DNA of 64,000 nt from Flavobacterium sp. BFFFF1 (GTDB lineage: Bacteria; Bacteroidota; Bacteroidia; Flavobacteriales; Flavobacteriaceae), in NCBI RefSeq assembly GCF_002256285.1, contig NZ_NKJE01000021.1, positions 1 through 64,000 of the forward strand, written 5' to 3'. The translations under genes were made by a program, and so were the position numbers. The notes under the pieces were generated by a model, which saw only the letters and a program-made list of their open reading frames with translations, made no database searches and was not told where the DNA came from. This document shows positions 44,321 through 53,497 of the stretch, in pieces. The first letter of the stretch is position 1. Each line of letters begins with the position of its first letter.

Positions 44321-45505
44321 ATGAATATTTTAATCGTTGACGATCAGGAATTAGTATTACTTTCCCTAAGCAAATGTCTGAATGACCTGGGGTATAATGT
44401 AGTGAGTGCAAACAATGTTTTTGATGCCATTAAGAAATATGATTTATTTGAACCTAACCTGGTCATTGCAGACATTAACATGCCGGTATTGGCTACGGGA
44501 AAACAGCAAAATGATACCACACATATCAACGACAAAGCCTCGGGACTGGAAATAGTTAAATACATCAAGAAAATAAAAAAACACGATACGCCCGTGATGA
44601 TTCTGTCAGGAAACAATGACGAGGATATTATCGTAAAAGGATTCGAACTCGGTGCGGCTGATTACATGAAAAAGCCACTTAGCTTAGGCGAAATTGCCGT
44701 TCGCGTGAGTAGGCTTATTGGCCCCGGAGATTCAATTTCTACTATGAAGATGAATAGGAACAGAAGCATACAAAGCACTTGCACTGGCGTTGTAATACCT
44801 TGTTATAATGAAGAAACGAGATTGCTGAGTGATGAATTTAAGGCTTTTATCCATAAGAATCTAGGCTATCACCTTTGTTTTGTAAACGACGGCAGTAAAG
44901 ACAATACACTCGCTGTTTTGCAGGAAATGCGAAAAGGAAACGAAGACCGCATCAGCATCTACAATTGCGAGAAAAATGGAGGAAAGGCAGAAGCTGTGCG
45001 TTTGGGAATGCTGCATCTGGCAAAACAAAATCAGTTCGATTACATTGGTTTCCTTGATGCGGACCTGTCCACAAATTTCGATGATTTTGATGATTTGGTG
45101 CAGACCATCCGCCATTCCGACTATAAAATTGTGAGTGGCTCCCGTATTAATCGAATGGGTGCTGACATTGCCAAAGAATCGGCCCGTAAAATCATCAGCA
45201 TGACCATCAACTACATTATCAGAAAGACGTTGGGTATGGATTTCAAGGATACACAATGCGGTGCAAAAATCATGACCAAAGAAATTGTCGAAAAGACTTT
45301 CCAAAAGAAATTTTTGACCAAATGGCTTTTTGATGTCGAGATTTTTATGAGGATGAAGAAAGTTTACGGAAGCGACAAAGCAAAACAACTCATTTGCGAA
45401 AAGCCTTTAAACCGTTGGGTGCATATGGATGGTTCGAAATTGTCTTTCAAGGACTCTTTTAAAATCGTAGGGCAAATCGGGCAGATTGCATTGCATTACA
45501 GATAG
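44321..45505 (+). CDS. Response regulator receiver fused to GT2 glycosyltransferase
   Basis: 394 residues, cytoplasmic. REC ~1-135: D7-D8, phosphoacceptor D51 (IADINMP), S96 and K118 (MKKPLS). A ~15-residue Gln/Asn/Thr insert follows D51 between beta-3 and alpha-3. GT2 ~155-394: VVIPCYNEE, FVNDGSKDNT (D190), GKAEAVRLGM, and the metal-binding DAD of LDADLSTNFDD (D246, D248), followed by GSRI and a QCGAKIM segment as in dolichol-phosphate mannose synthase-like enzymes. All key residues for both domains are present, implying that phosphorylation may control transferase activity directly. Its promoter has the same tandem boxes as the NO-sensing operon. Confidence 0.87.
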   Translation: MNILIVDDQELVLLSLSKCLNDLGYNVVSANNVFDAIKKYDLFEPNLVIADINMPVLATGKQQNDTTHINDKASGLEIVKYIKKIKKHDTPVMILSGNNDEDIIVKGFELGAADYMKKPLSLGEIAVRVSRLIGPGDSISTMKMNRNRSIQSTCTGVVIPCYNEETRLLSDEFKAFIHKNLGYHLCFVNDGSKDNTLAVLQEMRKGNEDRISIYNCEKNGGKAEAVRLGMLHLAKQNQFDYIGFLDADLSTNFDDFDDLVQTIRHSDYKIVSGSRINRMGADIAKESARKIISMTINYIIRKTLGMDFKDTQCGAKIMTKEIVEKTFQKKFLTKWLFDVEIFMRMKKVYGSDKAKQLICEKPLNRWVHMDGSKLSFKDSFKIVGQIGQIALHYR

Positions 45506-45616
45506 CCGATGCTTTATACCGAACATGGTCAAATTCAATTGTGGAACAGCACAAAAAAAATGTCAGACCGGTATAACTCCGTTCGTCAAATTTTCAAATT
45601 TCGCAATCGCACGTTG

Positions 45617-48124
45617 TTAAGGATTAGCTGGTTGTATATTCCGCTTCCCAATTTTGACCAGTTCAAACCACAGTACCGAAATGCAGCCAATCCCAATTGA
45701 CAGGGCAGCCTGCCGGATACTCAGGTGTTCCAATGCAAAAAAGTCGGTAAGCGGTTTGACATACAGCATCAACGCAGTAATCGCGATAGTGATGGCCGCA
45801 ATAAGGAACACCAAATTGTTTTTGTACTTTATAGTCGTGATGATGGAGTAGTAAAAGGAACGGTTTTCGAAGGTTAGAAACACATTGGCACTGATCAGTG
45901 TCAGGAAGACCATCGTTCTCGTAAGCGACTCATTATATTCCTGGTACACACAAAACTGATACACGAATAAGGTTCCAACGGTCATCACCAAACCTTGAAT
46001 GATACTCGTTGAAAGTTCTTTCCAATTGAAAAATGTGGTTGTAAAGGGCCTGGGTTTTTGCGACATCGTATTTTGTTCCATCGGTTCGTTTTCATAAACG
46101 ACAGAACACGTCGGACCCATAATCAGCTCTAAAAAGATAATGTGGATTGGCGAGAAGATATTGGGATAAATCCAGCCCAGGGCCAGCGGAATGAACACGG
46201 TCAGGATAATCGGGATGTGGATGGAAATGATAAACTGAATGGCTTTTTTGAGGTTGGCATAAATTTTTCTACCCATTCCAATCGCATCCACCATTTTAGA
46301 AAGGTCATCGTTGATCAAAATTAAAGAGGCGGCCTGTTTGGCTATTTCCGTCCCCTTTTTACCCATGGCAATGCCAATATGCGCTGATTTTAAAGCCGGC
46401 CCATCATTTACACCGTCACCGGTCATGGCGACGATTTCATTATTGGCTTTTAACGCATTGATGATTTTGAGTTTTGCTTCGGGAAACATCCTGGTAAACA
46501 AACTGGTGTCGGCAACGCGGACTTGTAATGCTTTGTCCGAAAGTTGCATCAATGCATCCCCCGAAATGCTTTTTTCGTAGCCGGCAAACCCGATTTGCTT
46601 CGCAATGGCTGCAGTGGTTTCGGCATTGTCTCCGGTGATGATTTTTACTTTGATCCCCGCTTTGTAAAAATGCTCCAACACGGATGCAATGTTCTTTTTT
46701 GGCGGGTCATAAAATGCCAATAGCCCAATAAATTCAAAGGGCAATTCCTGTTGTGTTTTCGGGTAGTTTTTGGTGGCGAAACGGCTTTCAGCAACGGCCA
46801 GAATCCGATATCCGTCGGCTGAAAAATCCTTGATGGCTTGTAATACCGATTTCGTTTCATCAGCAGTGAGTGCAGCTGAAGCCATGATGGATTCCGCCGC
46901 ACCTTTGGCAGCAATAATCCTGCTTCCGGATTGGTCCTCGAAAATGTGCGTCATCATGGGCGGCTTTCCTGACAGCGGATATTCATGCACCATCTGGAAA
47001 TCGGGGCGTTGGTCTTCTTTTGAAATTGCCGAATAGGCTTCGTGCAAGGCGACTTCCATCGGGTCAAACGGAATGGGTTCGCTTGCCCACATGGCCATCG
47101 TAATGAGGTGTTTTTCATCGGCTGATAACGCGTCTAAACTGCTGATTTCCCCAGATGTTAAACTAAAAATTTTAGCCAGGCTCATTTTGTTTTCTGTGAT
47201 AGTCCCTGTTTTATCAACACAAATAACCGTAGCACTGCCCAGTGTTTCAACGGTCTTCATCTGCTTCACGACGATGCCTTCCTTCATCATCCGCCAGGCA
47301 CCAATCGCCATAAAAGTCGTGAAGGCGATCGGAATTTCCTCCGGCAGGATGCTCATCGCGAGCGTTAACGCTTTGAGCAGGCTGTCGTATAAGTTATAGG
47401 AATGAAAGTAATTGATCGCCCAGACCACCAGAAAAACCAACGCGCCGGCGACTGCCATTTTCTTTACAAAATTGCCAATCTGCACCTCCAGTGGCGTCTT
47501 TTCATCGGTGATGGCTTCAAGACTTTTCCCGATTTTTCCCAATTTGGTATCGCTGCCTATGGCAAAAACGGTTGCGATGGCCAGACCGCCAACTGCTGTG
47601 GTACCTTGGTAGATTTTATTGTCCTCAGTCGTTTTGTCTTTACTGACGGCCATCGATTCGCACGTCAGGATGGATTCATTGACTGAAAAATCGTTCGAAT
47701 GCATGATCACGCCATCTGCGGAAATAAAAGTGCCTTCTTCCACCATCAGGCTGTCGCCAATAACAATTTCTTCGGTTTTGATTTCGACTGCAATCCCGTT
47801 CCGGACAACTTTGCATTTGGGTTTTATAATGTCTTTTAATTGCTCGAGTGCGTTGTGGCTCCTGGCATTTTGGAATAACGAAATGAGTGAAATCAACACA
47901 ATTGCCGATACCAGGAAAATACCGTCTGATGTTTTTCCACTGATAAAATAAATGGTTGATGCTGCCAATAACAGGATCATCATGGGTTCTTTCACCATTC
48001 CGATCAGTGCCCTGAGGAACCTGTTGATTTTTTTGTAGGTAGACACATTCAAGCCATGTTTCTCCCGTGCGATAAGGACCTCAGCATCCGTTAGTCCATT
48101 TGTATTGAATTTATTTTCTGGCAT
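45617..48124 (-). CDS. P-type cation-transporting ATPase (P2-like)
   Basis: 835 residues. N-terminal cation-ATPase segment (LTDAEVLIAREKHGLN), membrane helices ~45-80 and 230-275, PEEIP at 261-265 in helix M4 (ion-site motif of calcium-type pumps), phosphorylation D304 in DKTGTIT, ATP-binding motifs KGAAES, and hinge TGDGVNDGPALK. Length and motifs fit a P2-type pump, most likely calcium or manganese, but ion choice is uncertain. Odd point: the actuator motif usually TGES reads T154-C155-E156-S157. Encoded with a universal stress protein just upstream, the usual partner in Bacteroidota stress islands. Confidence 0.87.
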   Translation of the reverse strand: MPENKFNTNGLTDAEVLIAREKHGLNVSTYKKINRFLRALIGMVKEPMMILLLAASTIYFISGKTSDGIFLVSAIVLISLISLFQNARSHNALEQLKDIIKPKCKVVRNGIAVEIKTEEIVIGDSLMVEEGTFISADGVIMHSNDFSVNESILTCESMAVSKDKTTEDNKIYQGTTAVGGLAIATVFAIGSDTKLGKIGKSLEAITDEKTPLEVQIGNFVKKMAVAGALVFLVVWAINYFHSYNLYDSLLKALTLAMSILPEEIPIAFTTFMAIGAWRMMKEGIVVKQMKTVETLGSATVICVDKTGTITENKMSLAKIFSLTSGEISSLDALSADEKHLITMAMWASEPIPFDPMEVALHEAYSAISKEDQRPDFQMVHEYPLSGKPPMMTHIFEDQSGSRIIAAKGAAESIMASAALTADETKSVLQAIKDFSADGYRILAVAESRFATKNYPKTQQELPFEFIGLLAFYDPPKKNIASVLEHFYKAGIKVKIITGDNAETTAAIAKQIGFAGYEKSISGDALMQLSDKALQVRVADTSLFTRMFPEAKLKIINALKANNEIVAMTGDGVNDGPALKSAHIGIAMGKKGTEIAKQAASLILINDDLSKMVDAIGMGRKIYANLKKAIQFIISIHIPIILTVFIPLALGWIYPNIFSPIHIIFLELIMGPTCSVVYENEPMEQNTMSQKPRPFTTTFFNWKELSTSIIQGLVMTVGTLFVYQFCVYQEYNESLTRTMVFLTLISANVFLTFENRSFYYSIITTIKYKNNLVFLIAAITIAITALMLYVKPLTDFFALEHLSIRQAALSIGIGCISVLWFELVKIGKRNIQPANP

Positions 48125-48169
48125 ATTTGTTTTATGGGTTCGTGGTAGACAGCACTTGCATCCCTTGCA

Positions 48170-49000
48170 TTACTTCCTGAAAACCAGCATCGGTGTTTTG
48201 GTGTCAAAACCCAAGGCTGCGGTTTTGCTGGACAGAAACAGGCGTTCAAACCAGTTGCGGTCCTGTTTCGTAAACATCACGATCAGCGAAGGATTTGATT
48301 TCTTAATGTCTGTTTGCAGGTGCGCCAGCAAAGAGCGTTCGGCATTCAGTTTCCTGAAATTAAACACGACATTTTCGAAATGATGCCTTATGGCAACCTG
48401 ATTTAATTTGGACTTCTCCTCCGCATAGTCCAGTAAATAATCATAATGGTACACCCCAATTTTTGCTTTAAACGGCCCGGCAAATTGCAGTACGGCCCGG
48501 AGTTCAATCCCAATATTCTGCATGTCTGAAGCATACAGTATGTTTTCCATCAGTTTAGTGCGATACGTGTACGGCACGACCATAACCGGTACGGGGGAGC
48601 TGGTCATCAGTTTTGAAGCATTCGTGCCCAGGAGTTTACTTATTGTCCCGCCGCCACGTGTGCCCATACAGATAAAATCGGCATGTATTTTCTGTGCGTA
48701 TTCGATGATTGCAGTGTCCACTTCCGTACCGTTATCAATCATCCAATCTACTTTTCCGGCGGAATGTCCGGCTTGCTTGTAAATGGCCATGACGAACTTC
48801 CAAAGCTTGTTTTTCAGCATGGCGTTTTCGGTATCCTTTAGATCATTGTAATTGTCATCTGTCCATGCATTGATGGGCGTTTTTGCATTGGCGTGATAGA
48901 AAATAAGTTCACAGGGAGCCTGCGTGGCCAGTTGTATGGCAAAACGAATCCCTGTTTTGGAGTGGGTGGAAAAATCTGTTGTAACGAGTATTTTTTTCAT
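48170..49000 (-). CDS. Universal stress protein, tandem UspA-like
   Basis: 276 residues with two Usp folds. The first (1-145) starts KKILVTTDFSTHSKTGIRFA and has the ATP-binding pattern GTRGGGTISKLLGTNASKLM then PVPVMVVP. The second (150-276) begins NILYASDM and lacks a clear glycine-rich nucleotide motif, so it is probably degenerate. Cytoplasmic stress-response protein; precise ligand unknown. Co-oriented with the ATPase 45 bp downstream and a small protein just upstream. Confidence 0.87.
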   Translation of the reverse strand: MKKILVTTDFSTHSKTGIRFAIQLATQAPCELIFYHANAKTPINAWTDDNYNDLKDTENAMLKNKLWKFVMAIYKQAGHSAGKVDWMIDNGTEVDTAIIEYAQKIHADFICMGTRGGGTISKLLGTNASKLMTSSPVPVMVVPYTYRTKLMENILYASDMQNIGIELRAVLQFAGPFKAKIGVYHYDYLLDYAEEKSKLNQVAIRHHFENVVFNFRKLNAERSLLAHLQTDIKKSNPSLIVMFTKQDRNWFERLFLSSKTAALGFDTKTPMLVFRK

Positions 49001-49020
49001 GGGATTAATGGCGGTTCATT

Positions 49021-49332
49021 TTATTTATGGACGTCCTTTACTTTAAGCATAAATGCAGCAGTTTCAGGGTCTGCGGCAGTACCGTATCCATCCACCAGCG
49101 TACCTTTTTCCTGATCACAGGTTTCAATGGCATACATGATGGCGCTGTCATCAGGATTCGATTCTCCTTCAAAACGGTAGAAGTGCACAATCGTAATTTC
49201 CTCCGGAACAAAATGGCTGCCTGTTTTTAATGAGACCAGATTTCTGCCATTTATTTCGAATTGGGAGCGGAAGCCCATTTTTTCTACTTCGGCCAATATC
49301 GTAACCAGACTGTCCATGTTTACCTTTTCCAT
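49021..49332 (-). CDS. Small conserved protein (family often labelled phosphoribosylpyrophosphate synthetase)
   Basis: 103 residues. The pattern VHFYRFEGESNPDDSAIMYAIE and GTLVDGYG is a conserved signature of a small Bacteroidota family commonly given the misleading annotation phosphoribosylpyrophosphate synthetase; it is far too short to be that enzyme. No catalytic motif is seen. It lies immediately upstream of the universal stress protein gene and likely shares its operon. Confidence 0.65.
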   Translation of the reverse strand: MEKVNMDSLVTILAEVEKMGFRSQFEINGRNLVSLKTGSHFVPEEITIVHFYRFEGESNPDDSAIMYAIETCDQEKGTLVDGYGTAADPETAAFMLKVKDVHK

Positions 49333-49369
49333 AATTTAATTTTTCTGCAGACCCTTTATTTTAGAAATA

Positions 49370-49537
49370 TTACAAACCATCATCCTTATCGTTTGCCTCC
49401 TGTTCATCTGGTTTTTCAAAGTAGTTCATTTCTTTTTCCATGACTTTTTTATCCTTCTGATTTTGTCTCATCAGGAAAATGATCAGGGCGATGGCCGCGA
49501 TGCCCAAAATCATCAAAATAATCCAGTTCATTTCCAT
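49370..49537 (-). CDS. Small single-pass membrane protein
   Basis: 55 residues. Read on the minus strand from ATG 49537: MEMNWIILMILGIAAIALII, a single membrane helix, then a charged tail (RQNQKDKKVMEKEMNYF, rich in Lys/Glu/Asp) ending DKDDGL. Upstream of the stress cluster and oriented with it. The length and helix-then-charged-tail layout suggest a small envelope accessory subunit, but no function can be given. Confidence 0.6.
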   Translation of the reverse strand: MEMNWIILMILGIAAIALIIFLMRQNQKDKKVMEKEMNYFEKPDEQEANDKDDGL

Positions 49538-49636
49538 AGCCTTAGGTTTAAATATTTTATGTCTTTTAAAGGTAGTTCATAAAAACCATAACCCGTATAA
49601 AATCAGCCTAATATTCTGAAATATTGTGATTTAGTG

Positions 49637-50227
49637 TCAACGTTCAAACCGCATCGAAATATCCAGTGCTACCTTGTCACCGGTACGCATCAGCTTCTTC
49701 ATGAAATAGGGCGGATCAATGGCGTAATCTGACATGTTAAAGCTGTAATTTGCCGTACAGGTAATGCTGCCTCCTTTGTTAGCCATACAATGAATGTCAA
49801 TCGTGACTTCCTTTGTAACACCCGCTATCGTGAGCTTTCCGATGGTAGTGATGATCGTCCTGTAGTTTTCCTGACCCGTTATTTTAGCGGAAACTAATTT
49901 GTAAGCAATCGATTTAAACCGATCTGTTTTCAGTGCTTTCCAGGCGTTTTTATTCAGCGCGCGGTTATTGCTTTTTAAGCTTTTTGCAGGGATAGACAAT
50001 TCCAACATCGTAAGCCCTGTAATGTCAGTTCCCGGCAGCAGGTTAAATTGTGCCTGGCCAGAAAGTGATTTTGTTTCCATAGTCCAATCGTGGAAAGTCG
50101 AGGTGCCAGAGATTTCGATACAATTATCGGAACTTTCTTCAATTGAAAAGTGGGTCTGGGCATTTGAAGTAGCGCCGGTTAATACATAAAAGACAAGCAA
50201 AATGCCTAAAAAGGGAATGTTTTTCAA
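49637..50227 (-). CDS. YceI-family periplasmic lipid-binding protein
   Basis: 196 residues with a signal peptide (FLGILLVFYVLTGATSNAQ). The lipocalin-like YceI domain runs ~28-196: SGTSTFHDWTMETKSLSG, PAKSLKSNNRALNKNAWKALK, KITGQ, GKLTIAGVTKEVTIDI, and ends DKVALDISMRFER. The family binds polyprenoid lipids such as isoprenoid quinone-like molecules and acts in stress adaptation. Single gene, minus strand, with the Mla operon upstream. Confidence 0.85.
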   Translation of the reverse strand: MKNIPFLGILLVFYVLTGATSNAQTHFSIEESSDNCIEISGTSTFHDWTMETKSLSGQAQFNLLPGTDITGLTMLELSIPAKSLKSNNRALNKNAWKALKTDRFKSIAYKLVSAKITGQENYRTIITTIGKLTIAGVTKEVTIDIHCMANKGGSITCTANYSFNMSDYAIDPPYFMKKLMRTGDKVALDISMRFER

Positions 50228-50421
50228 AATGCAGGGATTAGCGGTTAATGGAATGAAATCAAGTTGAACAATATCACTTTTGTCCGGATTTGAAGGGGTT
50301 TGTCCTGTAAAGATCGGACATTGCCTTAATACCTGAAATGATGCTGTACCCGTTAAAAAGTGACGGTCGTTACGAAATTTTGCTTTCTGGATTTAGCAAA
50401 CAAAAAACGGATTGGTAGCCA

Positions 50422-51381
50422 TTACCGGTTTGCTTTCCCGAGTTCGGCTTTCTTTTTGGCTTTTGCTTTTTCCTGCTTTCTGAAATAGCCTCTTAAAAGG
50501 AAGTTGTGTTTGGCCGCTTCTTCAAGTTCGTTGAGTTTCTTTGTGCCGGTTTGCAGGTTTATCATTGTAGAATCGAGGGAAGTTGCCCATGTTTCATCGG
50601 TGAACAGTCTGGAAACAATGCCCTTTCCATTGTTGAGGCTGGCGGTGAAGACGTTGATATCGGCGGCGCTTTTTTCAAATCCGGACAGCGTTTTTTTAAT
50701 GCTGTTGGCATAGGACGGGTCGGTCATCAGTTTGGAAAAGGTACCGTTTTTATCATTCAGTTTTTTGGTAAAGGCTACAAATTCATCGGTTCCCGTTTCC
50801 AGGTTGGTCATCGTTTTATCGATGCTTTTCGCAAACTCCGCGTCGGTAAGTACTTTTGAGAGTGCGCCTTTTCCGTTGTTGATCTTGTAGCTGAACTCAG
50901 AAAGCTGTTTGGTGATGATCTCCGCATTGTCAACACTTTTTTTCAGTCCCGACATCAAGTCTTGGATTTCGATGGCTTCAACTGAGGCAATCGTTGCATG
51001 GTCCTGGATCATTTTATCAGATGCAGACCCCGGAGAAATGGTCACGACCTTATCGCCCATTAATCCGTCTGAGCCGATGCTCGTCATCGCATCCGATTTG
51101 ATGTATTGCTGAATTTCGCTCCTGATCGTCATGCCGACGACTACCGCAGAGTCCGATACAAATTGGATGTCTTTTACAGTACCAATGTCGATGCCGGACA
51201 AAAGCACATTGTTGCCCACTTTCAGGCCGCTTACATTTTTAAACTGCGATTTCAGGTAAAATGTCGATCCGAAGAGATTTTGGCTTTTCCCGATAAAATA
51301 GATGGTAATAAAGAATGCTGCCAATCCCATGATGACGAACATTCCCAATTTCCAGGTATAATTTGAACTTTTCTTCTTCAT
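50422..51381 (-). CDS. mlaD: MlaD-like MCE-domain lipid-binding protein
   Basis: 319 residues. One N-terminal membrane anchor (~12-30, FVIMGLAAFFITIYFIG) is followed by an MCE domain (~38-115: FYLKSQFKNVSGLKVGNNVLLSGIDIGTVKDI and the pore-loop segment). The rest is helical with repeated FSKLM-type motifs and a basic C-terminus (KKKAELGKANR). MCE proteins form a hexameric ring holding phospholipid between the membranes. Last gene of the permease-ATPase-MCE operon. Longer than E. coli MlaD (~183 residues) because of the helical tail. Confidence 0.85.
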   Translation of the reverse strand: MKKKSSNYTWKLGMFVIMGLAAFFITIYFIGKSQNLFGSTFYLKSQFKNVSGLKVGNNVLLSGIDIGTVKDIQFVSDSAVVVGMTIRSEIQQYIKSDAMTSIGSDGLMGDKVVTISPGSASDKMIQDHATIASVEAIEIQDLMSGLKKSVDNAEIITKQLSEFSYKINNGKGALSKVLTDAEFAKSIDKTMTNLETGTDEFVAFTKKLNDKNGTFSKLMTDPSYANSIKKTLSGFEKSAADINVFTASLNNGKGIVSRLFTDETWATSLDSTMINLQTGTKKLNELEEAAKHNFLLRGYFRKQEKAKAKKKAELGKANR

Positions 51382-51405
51382 GATAGTATGTTGTTGCTTT
51401 CGATT

Positions 51406-52140
51406 TTAAATAAAGAACGAGCGCACCCACTCATCCTGACTATTTTCCAATTCTAAATAGGTGCCTTCCGCATTAATGACGCCGTCTTTTAAGATCATGA
51501 TGCGGTTGCCTGTCATCTTTGCGCAGGCGATGTCGTGCGTGATGATGATGGATGTGGTCTTGTATTTTTTTTGTACTGAAAGTATCAGCTCGCTTATTTC
51601 CCGGGCTGTGATCGTGTCCAGTCCGGCGGTGGGTTCATCGTACAAAATGATTTCAGGGTTGATGATTAAGGTTCGTGCGAGGCCGATTCGTTTTATCATT
51701 CCGCCTGACAGTTCGGAAGGCATTTGGTCGATGGCGTCGGATAAACCCACGCTGTCCAGTGCTTCGACAATCTGTTTTTCCACTTCATCATCCGATAAAT
51801 GCGGCGTGTGGTGCTTTAGCGTAAAAGCCAGGTTGTCCCTGACAGACATGGAGTCGTACAATGCGCCGCTTTGGAACATAAAGCCGATGCGGAGCCTTAT
51901 GGCGTTGAGCTGCTTGTAATTTAGCTTTGTGATGTCGGTACCAAAAACCTTCATTTGCCCTTTATCCGATTCCATTAATCCGACAAGGCACTTGATCGTG
52001 ACGGATTTCCCGGAACCTGAACGTCCCAGTATGACCAGATCTTCACCTTTTTCCACCGTCAGGTTGATGCCGCGTAACACTTTGTTCTTTCCAAACGATT
52101 TGTGCAGGTTTTTGATTTCAATAATCGGTTCGTCTTTCAT
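51406..52140 (-). CDS. mlaF: ABC transporter ATPase of the Mla-type lipid system
   Basis: 244 residues. Walker A GRSGSGKS, Q loop FMFQSGALYDSMSVRDNLAF, ABC signature LSGGMIKRIGLART, Walker B IILYDEPTAGLD, and H loop ITHD are all present, and the SGALFDS-like pattern is typical of MlaF. Energises the MlaE permease encoded 2 bp upstream. Confidence 0.9.
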   Translation of the reverse strand: MKDEPIIEIKNLHKSFGKNKVLRGINLTVEKGEDLVILGRSGSGKSVTIKCLVGLMESDKGQMKVFGTDITKLNYKQLNAIRLRIGFMFQSGALYDSMSVRDNLAFTLKHHTPHLSDDEVEKQIVEALDSVGLSDAIDQMPSELSGGMIKRIGLARTLIINPEIILYDEPTAGLDTITAREISELILSVQKKYKTTSIIITHDIACAKMTGNRIMILKDGVINAEGTYLELENSQDEWVRSFFI

Positions 52141-52142
52141 CT

Positions 52143-52901
52143 TTAGAAGAATAAATCGGTTATCTGCACGGCGAGCATATCGATGATGAAAATGGAAAGC
52201 GAAGCGGTTACGACAGCCGAATTTGCTGCCAGGCCAACACTGGCAGTACCACTTGCAGCATTGAATCCCTTGTAACAGCCGATCAGTCCAATAAAAAATC
52301 CGAAAAAGAAGGTTTTTAAGGTGGCGGGGAGCAGGTCAAGGAAATCAAGGTGTTCGATTACTTCAGAGAAATAGCGGAATATTCCAAGGCTTCCATGTAC
52401 GTTATAGCCAACGTATCCGCCAAAAATCCCAATCACATCAGCATAAAAAACCAATATAGGCACCATGATGGTTGTGGCTAAAATACGCGTCACCACCAGG
52501 TATTTGTATGGGTTTATGGCCGAGACTTCCATGGCATCAATCTGTTCCGACACCTTCATCGAACCCAGTTCGGCTCCGATTCCTGAAGCAATTTTCCCGG
52601 CGCAGATTAAGGCCGTGATCACCGGTGCAATCTCCCGGATTAAGGATAAAGACACCATACTCGGCAACCAGGATTCCGCACCGAATTTAGACATCGTGGG
52701 GCGGGACTGAATCGTAAGCACCAATCCCATAATAAATCCTGTTATCGATACCAAGGGCAATGTTTTCACGCCAATGGCGTAGCACTGGCGAATGAACTCA
52801 TTGATCTGGAAAGGCCGTTGGGCAATCTCACGGAAAAACCTTCCTGTAAATAAGGACAGCTTGCCGGCTTCGTCGAAAATATTTTTTATGTATGCACGCA
52901 T
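52143..52901 (-). CDS. mlaE: MlaE-like ABC permease
   Basis: 252 residues with about five membrane helices. The family motifs are present: QCYAIGVKTLPLVSITGFIMGLVLTIQ near 40-65, REIAPVITALICAGKIASGIGAELGSMKVSEQIDAMEV (the coupling-helix region), and VVTRILATTIMVPIL. First gene of the operon; works with the MlaF-like ATPase and the MlaD-like protein to move phospholipids for outer-membrane asymmetry. No MlaB or MlaC gene is visible in the window. Confidence 0.9.
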   Translation of the reverse strand: MRAYIKNIFDEAGKLSLFTGRFFREIAQRPFQINEFIRQCYAIGVKTLPLVSITGFIMGLVLTIQSRPTMSKFGAESWLPSMVSLSLIREIAPVITALICAGKIASGIGAELGSMKVSEQIDAMEVSAINPYKYLVVTRILATTIMVPILVFYADVIGIFGGYVGYNVHGSLGIFRYFSEVIEHLDFLDLLPATLKTFFFGFFIGLIGCYKGFNAASGTASVGLAANSAVVTASLSIFIIDMLAVQITDLFF

Positions 52902-52957
52902 TTACCTAGTGCTTAAAGTGATGATGGATATTGCATAATGGGATATTCGTTTGCTTT

Positions 52958-53491
52958 TTACCTGGCGGTTGGACTGACGACCTGGACCTTTGTCGGGCCT
53001 TTTTCAATTGCCATAAAAGAACTGATCAGAAGCAATACAATGGCTATAAGGATTGCAATAGTGGTTAGTCCAACGCCTAATGTATAACGCTTGTTCCCTT
53101 TACGTGTTACGGCATTATTCCTGGTGTAGGAAACGGTATTTGCGCCAATTTCATACACCAGAATTTCTTTGTAGGTTTTAATCATCAACGTATCGAATTT
53201 TTCAGTTGACAAAGCTTGATCCAAAGGCTTTCCCCTAAAAATGCTTAACATTAATAGGATGGAACTGATAAACAATACAATCGGGACGATAGTGATCAAT
53301 TGTATTGTTTCATTTGAGCCATCAATGCTGTTCAGGAAAAATGGGATGAACAACACGGTGAAACCTATTATCGTGCCGGCATAAGAATGTTGTTGCCGGT
53401 ACGAATCTACCTGCTTTTCAACAATCTCTTTTGAGTTCAGCGCGAGGAATTCGAGATGCCGAAGGTCTTCTGCTTTTACATTTGATTCCAC
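52958..53491 (-). CDS. Small membrane protein of unknown function
   Basis: 177 residues with two membrane helices near the middle (TIIGFTVLFIPFFLNS, TIVPIVLFISSILLMLSIF) and one near the C-terminus (LTTIAILIAIVLLLISSFMA). The N-terminal soluble segment and a central KTYKEILVYEIGAN loop show no domain I recognise. Starts 6 bp after the nitroreductase stop on the same strand, so the two are probably co-transcribed. Confidence 0.55.
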   Translation of the reverse strand: MESNVKAEDLRHLEFLALNSKEIVEKQVDSYRQQHSYAGTIIGFTVLFIPFFLNSIDGSNETIQLITIVPIVLFISSILLMLSIFRGKPLDQALSTEKFDTLMIKTYKEILVYEIGANTVSYTRNNAVTRKGNKRYTLGVGLTTIAILIAIVLLLISSFMAIEKGPTKVQVVSPTAR

Positions 53492-53497
53492 AGGTTT

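Noticed and set aside
45509..45700. 63-codon open frame after the REC-GT2 gene
   Set aside because: Overlaps the 3' end of the convergent P-type ATPase gene and has no coding signal.
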